The notes under the pieces: model-generated | Databases searched by the model: none | The model's input: the letters and a program-made list of their open reading frames with translations, nothing else | Told to the model about the DNA's origin: nothing | Program-made: the position numbers and the translations under genes | Origin: an uncultured bacterium | GTDB lineage: Bacteria; Bacillota; Clostridia; Lachnospirales; Lachnospiraceae | Assembly: GCA_947071365.1 (NCBI GenBank) | Contig: CAMTFT010000033.1 | Coordinates: 1 to 10,063 of the forward strand | Length of the DNA stretch: 10,063 nt | Direction: 5' to 3' | In this document: one piece after another, positions 1 through 7,800 of the stretch | Position numbering within the stretch: the stretch's first letter is position 1 | How the letters are laid out: the number at the start of each line of letters is the position of its first letter

Positions 1-43
1 TGTAGCTCCGTCTCGTGGGCTCGGAGATGTGTATAAGAGACAG
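1..43. other. Sequencing adapter remnant (Nextera Read 2 adapter with probable i7 index)
   Basis: Bases 10-43 match the Illumina Nextera Read 2 transposase adapter over its full 34 nt, ending in the 19-bp Tn5 mosaic end (25-43, AGATGTGTATAAGAGACAG). Bases 2-9 (GTAGCTCC) match, from memory, the Nextera i7 index N718 as written in the adapter, and base 1 fits the last base of the preceding P7 segment. This is library-construction sequence left on the contig end. Genomic sequence should be taken to begin at 44. The TATAAG inside it is not a promoter. Confidence 0.96.
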
Positions 44-69
44 AGAATGGATATAGTGAGCCAAGTGCA

Positions 70-97
70 CACTCAGACATATTTATATGTTTGAGTG
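70..97. repeat. Perfect 13-bp-arm inverted repeat upstream of the atp operon
   Basis: The arms are CACTCA-G-ACATAT (70-82) and ATATGT-T-TGAGTG (85-97) around a central TT. All positions pair, with G76 and T91 forming a G-U pair in RNA. The A/T-rich inner part and lack of a following T-run argue against an ordinary intrinsic terminator on the + strand. It could be an operator, a transcript-stabilising 5' hairpin, or part of the repeat that begins at the very next base. It lies only 27 nt inside the genomic part of the contig, so its wider context is lost. Confidence 0.6.
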
Positions 98-294
98 CGG
101 ATTTGGCGAACGTACTGCATGAGCATGGAGCAAAGCGGAATGCGAATGGAGTCATGTGCGGAGCACATGAATATCCATTGCAGGCCTGAGACGGATTTGG
201 CGAACGTACTGCATGAGCATGGAGCGAAGCGGAATGCGAATGGAGTCATGTGCGGAGCACATGAATATCCATCGTGAGTCGGAGACGGATTTGG
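98..294. repeat. 94-bp direct tandem repeat, two copies plus a 9-nt stub, each with a strong stem-loop
   Basis: Copy 1 is 98-191 and copy 2 is 192-285. Both begin CGGATTTGGCGAACGTACTG, and a third partial copy (CGGATTTGG, 286-294) runs into the atpZ ribosome binding site. The copies differ by one base in the shared core (GCAAAGCGG against GCGAAGCGG) and by several bases after the hairpin. Each holds a stem-loop: TCATGTGC / GCACATGA around GGA (152-170 and 246-264), extended outward by ATGGA / TCCAT. The period is not a multiple of three and the copies are read in different frames by any ORF across them, so they are non-coding. This 197-nt stretch has no gene and no recognisable -35/-10 pair. 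Confidence 0.9.
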
Positions 295-304
295 AGAATA
301 CTAC

Positions 305-568
305 ATGAGCAGGAAGCGAAAAAAAAATTCAAATGAAATTGTGCAGGCCCTTGCCATGGTCACACAGCTTGGTATCAGTATGCTGGCGCCGGTGGTTCTG
401 TGTGCGGTCATTGGAAGCTGGCTGGACGAACGCTTCGGATGGTCTGTTACGGCAGTTTTCCTGATACTCGGGATCATGGCAGGCGCAAGAAATACCTGGA
501 TTCTGGTAAATAACGTAATAAAACCGGATGACAAGGGGAGATTGGATGATGAAAAGGAAAATAAATGA
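305..568 (+). CDS. atpZ: AtpZ/AtpI-family small membrane protein, first gene of the ATP synthase operon
   Basis: This 87-residue protein has a basic N-terminus (SRKRKK), a first membrane segment at about residues 15-39 and a second at about 46-68, followed by a charged tail. The G-S-W-L-D-E-R-F stretch between the helices (37-44) is the conserved signature of the AtpZ family (PF09527), encoded at the head of many Firmicute ATP synthase operons. Family members have been linked to c-ring assembly and, with AtpI, to Mg2+/Ca2+ supply for the enzyme; the role here is inferred. The start ATG has GGAG (293-296) eight bases upstream. The gene overlaps atpI by 23 nt, suggesting translational coupling. 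Its upstream flank is the 94-bp repeat array. Confidence 0.87.
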   Translation: MSRKRKKNSNEIVQALAMVTQLGISMLAPVVLCAVIGSWLDERFGWSVTAVFLILGIMAGARNTWILVNNVIKPDDKGRLDDEKENK

Positions 569-959
569 GACGCTCGCAGAACTGATGACAGGAATTTTTG
601 TGGCTGGAGCAGTGATACAGGTCGTGGAGCTTCTGATTGCGGCAGTACACCCGGAATTTGCCGGTTCTGTATCATCATTTGCAATCGGATTCTGGATAGG
701 AGTGGCAGCCGCCCTCGGTCTTGCCCTGCATATGTACCGGTCCATTGACCGGGCTCTTGATATGGCGGCCGGAGACGCGGAAAAATATATGCGGAAAGCG
801 TATCTTCTGCGGACAGGGGCCATTCTTGTGGTAGCAGGTCTGGTGCATTTTTTACACCTTGGTTATGTAATGGCAGCTTTTCTCGGAATACTCTGTTTGA
901 AATTCGGAGCGTTCCTGCAGCCATTCATGCATAAACTATGGAAGAAATTCCAGAAATAA
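546..959 (+). CDS. atpI: ATP synthase subunit I (AtpI-like membrane protein)
   Basis: The 137-residue protein is very hydrophobic, with four predicted membrane segments at about residues 12-32, 42-64, 86-103 and 105-126 and a basic C-terminal end (KLWKKFQK). Length, topology and position between atpZ and atpB fit the subunit I family (PF03899), which assists c-ring assembly in several bacteria, including Na+-type enzymes; it is not part of the finished rotary motor. The frame opens at an ATG at 528, but GGGGAG (535-540) sits 5 nt before the ATG at 546 and 8 nt before a second ATG at 549. Either of the latter is the likely start; 546 is given. Sequence conservation in this family is low, so the call relies partly on context. 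Confidence 0.8.
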   Translation: MMKRKINETLAELMTGIFVAGAVIQVVELLIAAVHPEFAGSVSSFAIGFWIGVAAALGLALHMYRSIDRALDMAAGDAEKYMRKAYLLRTGAILVVAGLVHFLHLGYVMAAFLGILCLKFGAFLQPFMHKLWKKFQK

Positions 960-995
960 TCATTTCAACGATTCTGAAGGAAAGGAGGATGAAAC

Positions 996-1718
996 GTGGA
1001 GACTGCAAATTTGCTGGCATCTTCGGGGTCAGATGTGGATTTTATGATACACGGCGTCTTCAGCTATGAGCTTTTTGGTCAGACGTTCTGGATTACGACG
1101 ACGCATATCGCCATACTGATCGTCATGCTGCTTATCCTTATTTTTGCGGTTGCAGCTAGAATTGCGATCAGCCATGCCAGTGAGTATCCCACCGGGTTCC
1201 AGAATGTTGTGGAGCTGGTTGTTGAGATGCTGGATAAAATGGTTGAGAGCAGTATGGGCATCCATGCAAAAAAATTCCGGAATTATATCGGAACCATCTT
1301 TATTTTTATTCTTATCAGCAATATTTCAGGTCTGTTCGGACTGAGGCCGCCGACGGCGGATTACGGTGTGACGCTGCCACTTGGTTTGATCACGTTTGCG
1401 CTGATTCAGTACAACAACATCAAGTACAATAAATTCGGCGCATTTACGGATCTGTTCAAGCCGCTGCCGTTCCTGTTCCCGATCAACCTGATTGGAGAGA
1501 TAGCAGTGCCGTTTTCACTGTCACTGCGTCTTTTCGGTAATGTCTTATCCGGTACGGTAATGATGTCACTCATTTACTCATTACTTGCTAAGATCGCGAT
1601 TGGCTGGCCGGGCGTTCTGCACATCTACTTTGATGTATTTTCCGGCGCGATACAGACGTATGTATTCTGTATGCTGACGATGGTATTCATAACGCAGAAG
1701 ATACCGGAGGAAAGCTGA
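996..1718 (+). CDS. atpB: F0F1 ATP synthase subunit a
   Basis: Subunit a is the membrane stator that provides the two ion half-channels against the c-ring. The 240-residue protein has the family pattern: an N-terminal helix at about 33-56, NYIGTIFIFILISNISGLFG (96-115), then FPINLIGEIAVPFSLSLRLF (161-180). The essential stator arginine is Arg178 in SLRLFGN, the equivalent of E. coli Arg210. Glu168 and Gln220 (GAIQTYVF) lie at the conserved channel positions. The start is GTG at 996, preceded by AAAGGAGG (981-988) at 7 nt; a nearby ATG at 989 is out of frame. It is followed by a 97-nt spacer before atpE. Confidence 0.97.
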   Translation: METANLLASSGSDVDFMIHGVFSYELFGQTFWITTTHIAILIVMLLILIFAVAARIAISHASEYPTGFQNVVELVVEMLDKMVESSMGIHAKKFRNYIGTIFIFILISNISGLFGLRPPTADYGVTLPLGLITFALIQYNNIKYNKFGAFTDLFKPLPFLFPINLIGEIAVPFSLSLRLFGNVLSGTVMMSLIYSLLAKIAIGWPGVLHIYFDVFSGAIQTYVFCMLTMVFITQKIPEES

Positions 1719-2082
<364 letters not shown>

Positions 2083-2083
2083 G

Positions 2084-2125
2084 GAGTGCGACCGAGATGA
2101 AGCGAAGCGGAATCGAGGTGCACGG
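2084..2125. repeat. GCGAAGCG-core spacer repeat between atpE and atpF
   Basis: The stretch from GCGACCGAG through AAGCGAAGCG and ATCGAGG to CACGG matches, with a few changes, a stretch at 5780-5825 between atpG and atpD. Its core is shared with both 94-bp units upstream of atpZ (around 121-149 and 215-243). The core contains GCGAAGC, a heptamer known to form an unusually stable mini-hairpin in DNA. Function is unknown; see the findings. Confidence 0.6.
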
Positions 2126-2180
2126 CGGGATAGAGAAAAATATTGACGAAAGGAGGCGAAATCTTGGAACGACTGTTTAA
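2097..2180 (+). CDS. Possible 27-codon ORF bridging atpE and atpF
   Basis: An ATG at 2097 is preceded by AAGGAG (2081-2086), which overlaps the atpE stop codon, at a spacing of 10 nt. The frame runs 27 codons to a TAA at 2178-2180, passing over the atpF ribosome binding site and ending just inside atpF in a different frame. It could be a leader ORF that couples or damps atpF translation. Against this, the peptide is rich in Arg, Gly and Glu with no recognisable family, and the ATG is not kept in the related repeat at 5786-5825. It may well be chance. Confidence 0.2.
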   Translation: MKRSGIEVHGGIEKNIDERRRNLGTTV

Positions 2181-2679
2181 TCTTGATCCACAGCTTCTTC
2201 ATGATGCCGTATTGCTGGCGATCGCAGTATTTGTGATGTTTCTGTTATTATCCTATCTGCTGTTCAATCCGGCTCGGGATTTTCTGAAGAAACGTGAGGA
2301 GAGAATTAAGGGAAATATCGATTCGGCTGAAAAGGCGAAGGCGGAGGCTGCAGCGCTTCGTGCGGAGTACGAAGAGAAGCTTCGCAATATTCACAAAGAA
2401 GAAGATGAGATTCTGAATGCGGCGCGCAAGAGAGCGCTGGAGAATGAAGAGAAGATCATCGAGAAGGCGAAGGAAGAGGCTGCAAATATCATTGAGAGAG
2501 CCAACAAGCAGACGGAGCTGGCTGTCAAGAAGGCAGAAGACGATATTAAGAAAGAGATCATTACGGTGGCTTCCATGATTGCAGGAAAGGTAGTCAGCGA
2601 AAATATGAATCTCGATATCCAGGATTCGTTAATTGATGATACATTAAAGGAGATTGGTGAAAAGACATGGCAAAGCTAG
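2164..2679 (+). CDS. atpF: F0F1 ATP synthase subunit b
   Basis: Subunit b is the peripheral stalk that holds alpha3-beta3 against rotation. From the chosen start the protein has 171 residues: a short N-terminus, one membrane helix (about 14-34), the conserved FNPARDFLKKREERI junction (34-48), a long Lys/Glu/Ala-rich coiled coil (about 48-150) and a delta-binding C-terminus. The frame is open from a TTG at 2143, but AGGAGG (2151-2156) lies after that codon and 7 nt before the TTG at 2164, so 2164 is the better start. It overlaps atpH by 13 nt. A second stalk gene (b') is absent, so a b2 homodimer is expected. Confidence 0.95.
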   Translation: MERLFNLDPQLLHDAVLLAIAVFVMFLLLSYLLFNPARDFLKKREERIKGNIDSAEKAKAEAAALRAEYEEKLRNIHKEEDEILNAARKRALENEEKIIEKAKEEAANIIERANKQTELAVKKAEDDIKKEIITVASMIAGKVVSENMNLDIQDSLIDDTLKEIGEKTWQS

Positions 2680-3242
2680 TGGCGGGTACCTATGGGGATG
2701 CGTTGTTTGAGCTTGCCGTGGAAGAAAATCTCACAGACAGCCTGATGGAAGAAATTTTGATGGTACAGGCTGTACTGAAAGAAAATGACGGCCTTGAAAA
2801 GATCCTGATGCACCCGGAGATCTCAAAAACGAAGAAGCTCCAGGTGATCGACGAGGTTTTCAAGGGACGAATATCCGACGCCCTCACAGGTTTTTTGAGA
2901 ATCGTGGTAACAAAGGGAAGATATAAAAATTTACCGGATATTTTTGCATATTTTATTGCAAGGGTGAAGGAATACAAAAAGATCGGAGTTGCCCAGGTTA
3001 TCTCGGCGATTCCGCTGGGTGATGCACAGAAGCTCAAAATCGAGAAAAAGCTTCTGGATACGACCCATTATGAGACAATGGAAATCGACTATAAGGTGGA
3101 CGAAAGCAAGATCGGCGGCCTGATGATCCGTATCGGCGACCGCGTAGTGGACAGCACGATCCGCAGCAAGCTGAACCGTCTTACCGGAAACCTTATGAAG
3201 ATTTCATTAGAAAGCGAGAAAGAAGGTGTGCAGACCTCATGA
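2667..3242 (+). CDS. atpH: F0F1 ATP synthase subunit delta
   Basis: Delta (OSCP-type) joins the b stalk to the top of the alpha3-beta3 head. The 191-residue protein begins [17 protein letters not shown], typical of the family's N-terminal helical bundle (about 1-105), and ends with the C-terminal signature [20 protein letters not shown] (150-169), which contacts the b subunit. The start lies inside the end of atpF; GGTGA (2656-2660) is six bases upstream and a stronger AAGGAG lies further off. The stop overlaps the atpA start in an ATGA arrangement, pointing to translational coupling. Length is slightly above the usual 175-180 residues because of a charged C-terminal tail. Confidence 0.95.
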   Translation: MAKLVAGTYGDALFELAVEENLTDSLMEEILMVQAVLKENDGLEKILMHPEISKTKKLQVIDEVFKGRISDALTGFLRIVVTKGRYKNLPDIFAYFIARVKEYKKIGVAQVISAIPLGDAQKLKIEKKLLDTTHYETMEIDYKVDESKIGGLMIRIGDRVVDSTIRSKLNRLTGNLMKISLESEKEGVQTS

Positions 3243-4744
3243 ATTTAAGACCAGAGGAAATTAGTTCCGTTATCAAAGAACAGATTCAGAGATACTCTTC
3301 CGAAATCGCGGTGTCTGACACAGGTAGTGTTATCCAGGTAGCAGACGGTATTGCACGTATCTATGGTTTGGAGACGGCAATGCAGGGTGAGCTTCTGGAG
3401 TTTCCGGGAGAAGTGTACGGCATGGTCCTGAATCTGGAGGAAGATAATGTCGGCGCGGTACTCCTTGGAAGCAGTGATGACATTGGAGAGGGAGATATCG
3501 TAAAGACTACCGGACGAGTTGTTGAAGTGCCGGTGGGCGACGGAATGCTGGGACGTGTAGTAAATGCCCTGGGTCAGCCGATCGACGGCAGAGGGCCGAT
3601 TCATGCGGATAAATATCGTAAGATCGAACGTGTGGCTTCCGGCGTTATCGCCAGAAAATCAGTAGATACGCCGCTTCAGACGGGTATCAAGGCAATCGAC
3701 TCCATGGTGCCGATCGGACGCGGCCAGCGTGAGCTGATCATCGGAGACCGTCAGACAGGTAAGACGGCGATTGCGGTGGATACGATCATCAATCAGAAGG
3801 GCCAGGGCGTAAAATGTATTTACGTTGCCATCGGCCAGAAATCATCCACAGTAGCTTCCATCGTAAATACGCTGGAGGAATACGGCGCAATGGATTATAC
3901 GACGGTCGTGGCTGCTACAGCCAGCGAGCTTGCTCCGCTGCAGTACATCGCTCCGTATTCAGGATGCGCGATCGGTGAAGAATGGATGGAGAGCGGACAG
4001 GACGTGCTGATCATTTACGACGATCTGTCAAAGCACGCAGCGGCTTACCGTACACTGTCATTGCTTCTGAAGCGTCCGCCAGGACGTGAGGCTTATCCGG
4101 GCGATGTTTTCTACCTGCATTCCAGACTGCTGGAGCGTGCAGCGAAGCTTTCTGATGAGCTGGGCGGAGGTTCTCTGACGGCACTTCCGATCATTGAGAC
4201 ACAGGCAGGAGACGTTTCGGCATATATTCCGACGAACGTTATTTCAATTACAGACGGACAGATCTATCTGGAGACAGAAATGTTCAATTCCGGTTTCCGT
4301 CCGGCTATCAATGCAGGTCTTTCTGTATCACGAGTTGGTGGTGCAGCACAGATCAAGGCTATGAAGAAGATCGCAGCTCCGATCCGTGTGGAGCTGGCGC
4401 AGTACCGTGAGCTGGCGGCGTTCTCACAGTTCGGTTCCGAGCTGGATGACGATACGAAGGAAAAGCTGGCACAGGGCGAACGCATCAAGGAGATCCTGAA
4501 GCAGCCGCAGTACCAGCCGATGCCGGTACAGTATCAGGTTATCATTATCTACGCTGCTACGAAAAAGTATCTGCTGGATATTCCGGTGGATGATATTCTC
4601 CGTTTTGAGAAGGAATTCTTTGAGTTCCTGGATACGAAGTATTCAGAGATCCCGGAGAGCATCAAAACAGAAAAGCAGATCACAGATGAGACAGATGCGA
4701 AGCTGCAGGCAGCTTTGAAGGAGTTCAAAGCGAACTTTAAATAA
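3239..4744 (+). CDS. atpA: F0F1 ATP synthase subunit alpha
   Basis: Alpha is the non-catalytic nucleotide-binding subunit of the F1 head and supplies an arginine to the neighbouring catalytic site. The 501-residue protein has the usual three parts: a beta-barrel (to about 95), the nucleotide-binding domain with the P-loop GDRQTGKT (169-176) and Walker B strand VLIIYDD (256-262), and a helical C-terminus. The family signature [17 protein letters not shown] (355-371) holds the arginine finger, Arg365. The start overlaps the atpH stop by 4 nt with AAGGTG (3223-3228) upstream. Length and motifs are fully standard; no defects seen. Confidence 0.98.
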   Translation: MNLRPEEISSVIKEQIQRYSSEIAVSDTGSVIQVADGIARIYGLETAMQGELLEFPGEVYGMVLNLEEDNVGAVLLGSSDDIGEGDIVKTTGRVVEVPVGDGMLGRVVNALGQPIDGRGPIHADKYRKIERVASGVIARKSVDTPLQTGIKAIDSMVPIGRGQRELIIGDRQTGKTAIAVDTIINQKGQGVKCIYVAIGQKSSTVASIVNTLEEYGAMDYTTVVAATASELAPLQYIAPYSGCAIGEEWMESGQDVLIIYDDLSKHAAAYRTLSLLLKRPPGREAYPGDVFYLHSRLLERAAKLSDELGGGSLTALPIIETQAGDVSAYIPTNVISITDGQIYLETEMFNSGFRPAINAGLSVSRVGGAAQIKAMKKIAAPIRVELAQYRELAAFSQFGSELDDDTKEKLAQGERIKEILKQPQYQPMPVQYQVIIIYAATKKYLLDIPVDDILRFEKEFFEFLDTKYSEIPESIKTEKQITDETDAKLQAALKEFKANFK

Positions 4745-4753
4745 GGATGGAAG

Positions 4754-4813
4754 GCAGATTTTATGAGTTGGTGAATGGGAAAGCTTAAATTCCCGGGAAC
4801 TGTGTAAATCTGC
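4754..4813 (+). promoter_or_regulatory. Nested inverted-repeat structure in the atpA-atpG spacer
   Basis: Three sets of pairing arms nest inside one another: GCAGATTT (4754-4761) with AAATCTGC (4806-4813), AGTT (4766-4769) with AACT (4798-4801), and GGGAA (4777-4781) with TTCCC (4790-4794). The inner part also contains the 10-bp palindrome TTCCCGGGAA. The fold would place one long bulged hairpin just before the atpG ribosome binding site (4827-4832). There is no T-run after the outer arm, so it does not look like a terminator. A role in lowering gamma output relative to alpha, or in transcript processing, is an inference. Confidence 0.5.
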
Positions 4814-4836
4814 GTTTGCCAGGAAAGGGTGATAGT

Positions 4837-5694
4837 ATGGCCTCGATGAGAGACATCAAACGGCGCCGCAACAGTATTGCCAGTACCCAGCAGATCACGA
4901 AGGCTATGAAGCTGGTGTCTACGGTAAAGCTGCAGAAAACAAAAATGCGCGCCGAGCGTTCCAAGCCGTACTTCGATAAGATGTACGAGACGGTTACCTC
5001 CATGCTGGCCAAATCCGGGACAATTGAGCATCCGTATTTGAAGCCGCAGCCCTCCAGCAAGAAGGCTGTAATCCTGATTACCTCGAACCGTGGCCTTGCA
5101 GGCGGATATAATTCCAACATTATCAAGACCGTTACAGGTTCCGGTATGAAGAAGGAGGATATCGTACTGTTTGCGGTGGGCAATAAGGGAAGAGAATATT
5201 TTGCCCGCAGAGATTACAATATTGCAAAGGAATACCCGGAAGTGATCGAACATCCGATGTTTGCCGATGCAAAGGAGATCTGCGATGAGGTGCTGAAACG
5301 GTACGTATCCGGAGAAGTCGGAGAAATCTACGTGGCTTACACGTATTTCAGGAATACGGTAGTCCATGAGCCGCAGCTTTTGAAGCTGCTGCCGGTAGAG
5401 GTGAATGAGGCGGATATCGAAGCTGCCCGTTCCAATTCTCTGATGAATTACGAGCCGAAGGAAGAGGAAGCATTGGAGATCATTATTCCAAAATATGTGA
5501 CCAGTATTCTGTACGGTGCGCTGGTGGAGGCAGTTGCCAGTGAGAACGGTGCGAGAATGCAGGCCATGGATTCCGCGACGAGCAATGCGGAAGAGATGAT
5601 AGATAAGCTGACGCTGCAGTACAACCGGGCGCGTCAGGGCTCTATTACGCAGGAGCTGACCGAGATTATCGCGGGGGCGAATGCCATATCGTGA
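4837..5694 (+). CDS. atpG: F0F1 ATP synthase subunit gamma
   Basis: Gamma is the central rotor shaft. From the ATG at 4837 the protein has 285 residues and begins MASMRDIKRRRNSIASTQQI, the conserved N-terminal shaft helix. The Rossmann-like middle domain carries ITSNRGLAGGYNSN (about 83-96). The C-terminal shaft helix ends with GSITQELTEIIAGANAIS, the family signature. The frame is open back to a TTG at 4816, but the ATG matches family N-termini and has GGGTGA (4827-4832) before it. No chloroplast-type regulatory cysteine insert is present. The gene is flanked on both sides by structured spacers, in contrast to the overlapping genes before atpA. Confidence 0.97.
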   Translation: MASMRDIKRRRNSIASTQQITKAMKLVSTVKLQKTKMRAERSKPYFDKMYETVTSMLAKSGTIEHPYLKPQPSSKKAVILITSNRGLAGGYNSNIIKTVTGSGMKKEDIVLFAVGNKGREYFARRDYNIAKEYPEVIEHPMFADAKEICDEVLKRYVSGEVGEIYVAYTYFRNTVVHEPQLLKLLPVEVNEADIEAARSNSLMNYEPKEEEALEIIIPKYVTSILYGALVEAVASENGARMQAMDSATSNAEEMIDKLTLQYNRARQGSITQELTEIIAGANAIS

Positions 5695-5695
5695 T

Positions 5696-5832
5696 GGCAC
5701 GAGCCGTGCAAAATCAGCGAATGATAATCTGGCCGCTTGCGGACAGGATTATCAGGCGATGATTTTATAGGGCGACGCCCGCGTACCGAGAAGAAGCGAA
5801 GCGAATTCGAGGTCCGCAGCACGGCACGAGCC
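5696..5832 (+). promoter_or_regulatory. Structured 171-nt atpG-atpD spacer: long hairpin, direct repeats and GCGAAGCG-core repeat
   Basis: The strongest element is a bulged hairpin at 5710-5766: AAAATCA / TGATTTT outside, then TGATAATC (5722-5729) with GATTATCA (5747-5754), then CCG / CGG at the tip. The two stems are separated by GCGAA / GGCGA, which could form G-A mismatches. A 10-nt direct repeat GGCACGAGCC occurs at 5696-5705 and 5823-5832. GCACG / CGTGC (5697-5709) can form a local hairpin, or CCGTGC (5704-5709) can instead pair with GCACGG (5819-5824) to enclose the whole region. The GCGAAGCG-core repeat lies at 5786-5825. No ORF with a ribosome binding site was found. The function is unknown. 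Confidence 0.5.
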
Positions 5833-5856
5833 CACAAAGTAGAAGAAGGAGAGTGA

Positions 5857-7251
<1,395 letters not shown>

Positions 7252-7264
7252 GGGGTGACTGACT

Positions 7265-7675
7265 ATGGCAGATGAGAGAAATTTTGAACTGGAGATCATT
7301 ACGCCGGACCGTGTTTTCTGGAAGGGCGAGGCATATATGCTGGAGCTGAACACGTCAGAGGGAGAAGTGGGAATCTACAAAAGACATATTCCCATGACGA
7401 TGATCGTGGAGCCGGGCGTCCTGACGATCCATATGGATGGTGAGAAGCGGGAAGCTGCGGTACATGCCGGATTTATCGAGATCCTGCCGGACAAGATCAC
7501 TGTAATGGCGGAGATCGCAGAATGGCCGGAGGAGATCGATGCGAACCGCGCGAAAGAGGCGGAGCAGCGGGCTCTTCGAAGGATCCAGACCCACGATCCG
7601 AAGATCGACCTGTCGAGGGCGGAGCTGGCGCTTCGGAAGGCGCTGGTGCGCCAGGAGTTGGCGAAGACGAAATAA
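7265..7675 (+). CDS. atpC: F0F1 ATP synthase subunit epsilon
   Basis: Epsilon binds the foot of gamma and the c-ring and can inhibit ATP hydrolysis. The 136-residue protein has the N-terminal beta-sandwich (about 6-88), with family stretches EGEVGIYKRHIPMTMIVEPG (32-51) and HAGFIEILPDKITVMAEIAE (68-87), and a C-terminal helical hairpin (about 90-136) rich in Arg, Glu and Ala. The usual Gly-His pair near residue 40 reads Arg-His. GGGGTGA lies just after the atpD stop, 7 nt before the ATG. The C-terminal helices are more GC-rich than the rest, which opens spurious overlapping frames. It is the last gene of the operon. Confidence 0.96.
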   Translation: MADERNFELEIITPDRVFWKGEAYMLELNTSEGEVGIYKRHIPMTMIVEPGVLTIHMDGEKREAAVHAGFIEILPDKITVMAEIAEWPEEIDANRAKEAEQRALRRIQTHDPKIDLSRAELALRKALVRQELAKTK

Positions 7676-7683
7676 AAATATTA

Positions 7684-7785
7684 GAGGGTGCCGTAAAATG
7701 CAGTTGGGGCACAAGCTCAGGTATTTGGCCGAGTGGACATGTACCATAACTTGTGGTTTCTGCTATTTAGCGACACCCTCGTTTT
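7684..7785. terminator. Long imperfect inverted repeat between convergent atpC and pilT: bidirectional terminator or MITE-like element
   Basis: GAGGGTG (7684-7690) pairs with CACCCTC (7774-7780). The pairing continues inward with small bulges: CG / CG, TAAA (7694-7697) / TTTA (7766-7769), GCAG (7700-7703) / CTGC (7760-7763), and CACAAG (7710-7715) / CTTGTG (7750-7755). The apex of about 34 nt can pair further only weakly. On the + strand the outer stem is followed by GTTTTG, and on the minus strand by TAATATTTTTATTT, so it can stop transcription of both the atp operon and pilT. The 30-nt terminal inverted repeats also fit a small non-autonomous transposon; no target duplication is visible. 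Confidence 0.6.
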
Positions 7786-7800
7786 GTATCATCTCAAAAT

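Noticed and set aside
31..36. TATAAG as a -10 promoter element of the atp operon
   Set aside because: It lies in the Tn5 mosaic end of the sequencing adapter and is not genomic.
95..277. 60-codon + strand frame across the 94-bp repeats
   Set aside because: The repeat period is not a multiple of three, so the two copies are read in different frames; there is no ribosome binding site and the content is explained by the repeat and its hairpins.
2143..2163. TTG at 2143 as the atpF start
   Set aside because: The AGGAGG at 2151-2156 lies downstream of it and is correctly spaced only for the TTG at 2164.
4763..4807. Two very short ORFs (3 and 10 codons) in the atpA-atpG spacer
   Set aside because: They are too short to judge, lack well-placed ribosome binding sites, and fall inside the inverted-repeat structure that explains the sequence better.
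4549..5700. 383-codon minus-strand open frame antisense to atpA and atpG
   Set aside because: It lies opposite well-defined atpG and the end of atpA, has no family resemblance, and its composition is what codon bias on the real strand would create.
7497..7749. Overlapping frames on both strands in the GC-rich end of atpC
   Set aside because: The translations are low-complexity Arg/Gly/Pro/Ser strings produced by GC-rich codons of the epsilon C-terminal helices.
7684..7785. A c-di-GMP or other known riboswitch controlling pilT
   Set aside because: The element lies at the 3' side of both genes rather than upstream of pilT, and the conserved c-di-GMP riboswitch core motifs are not visible.
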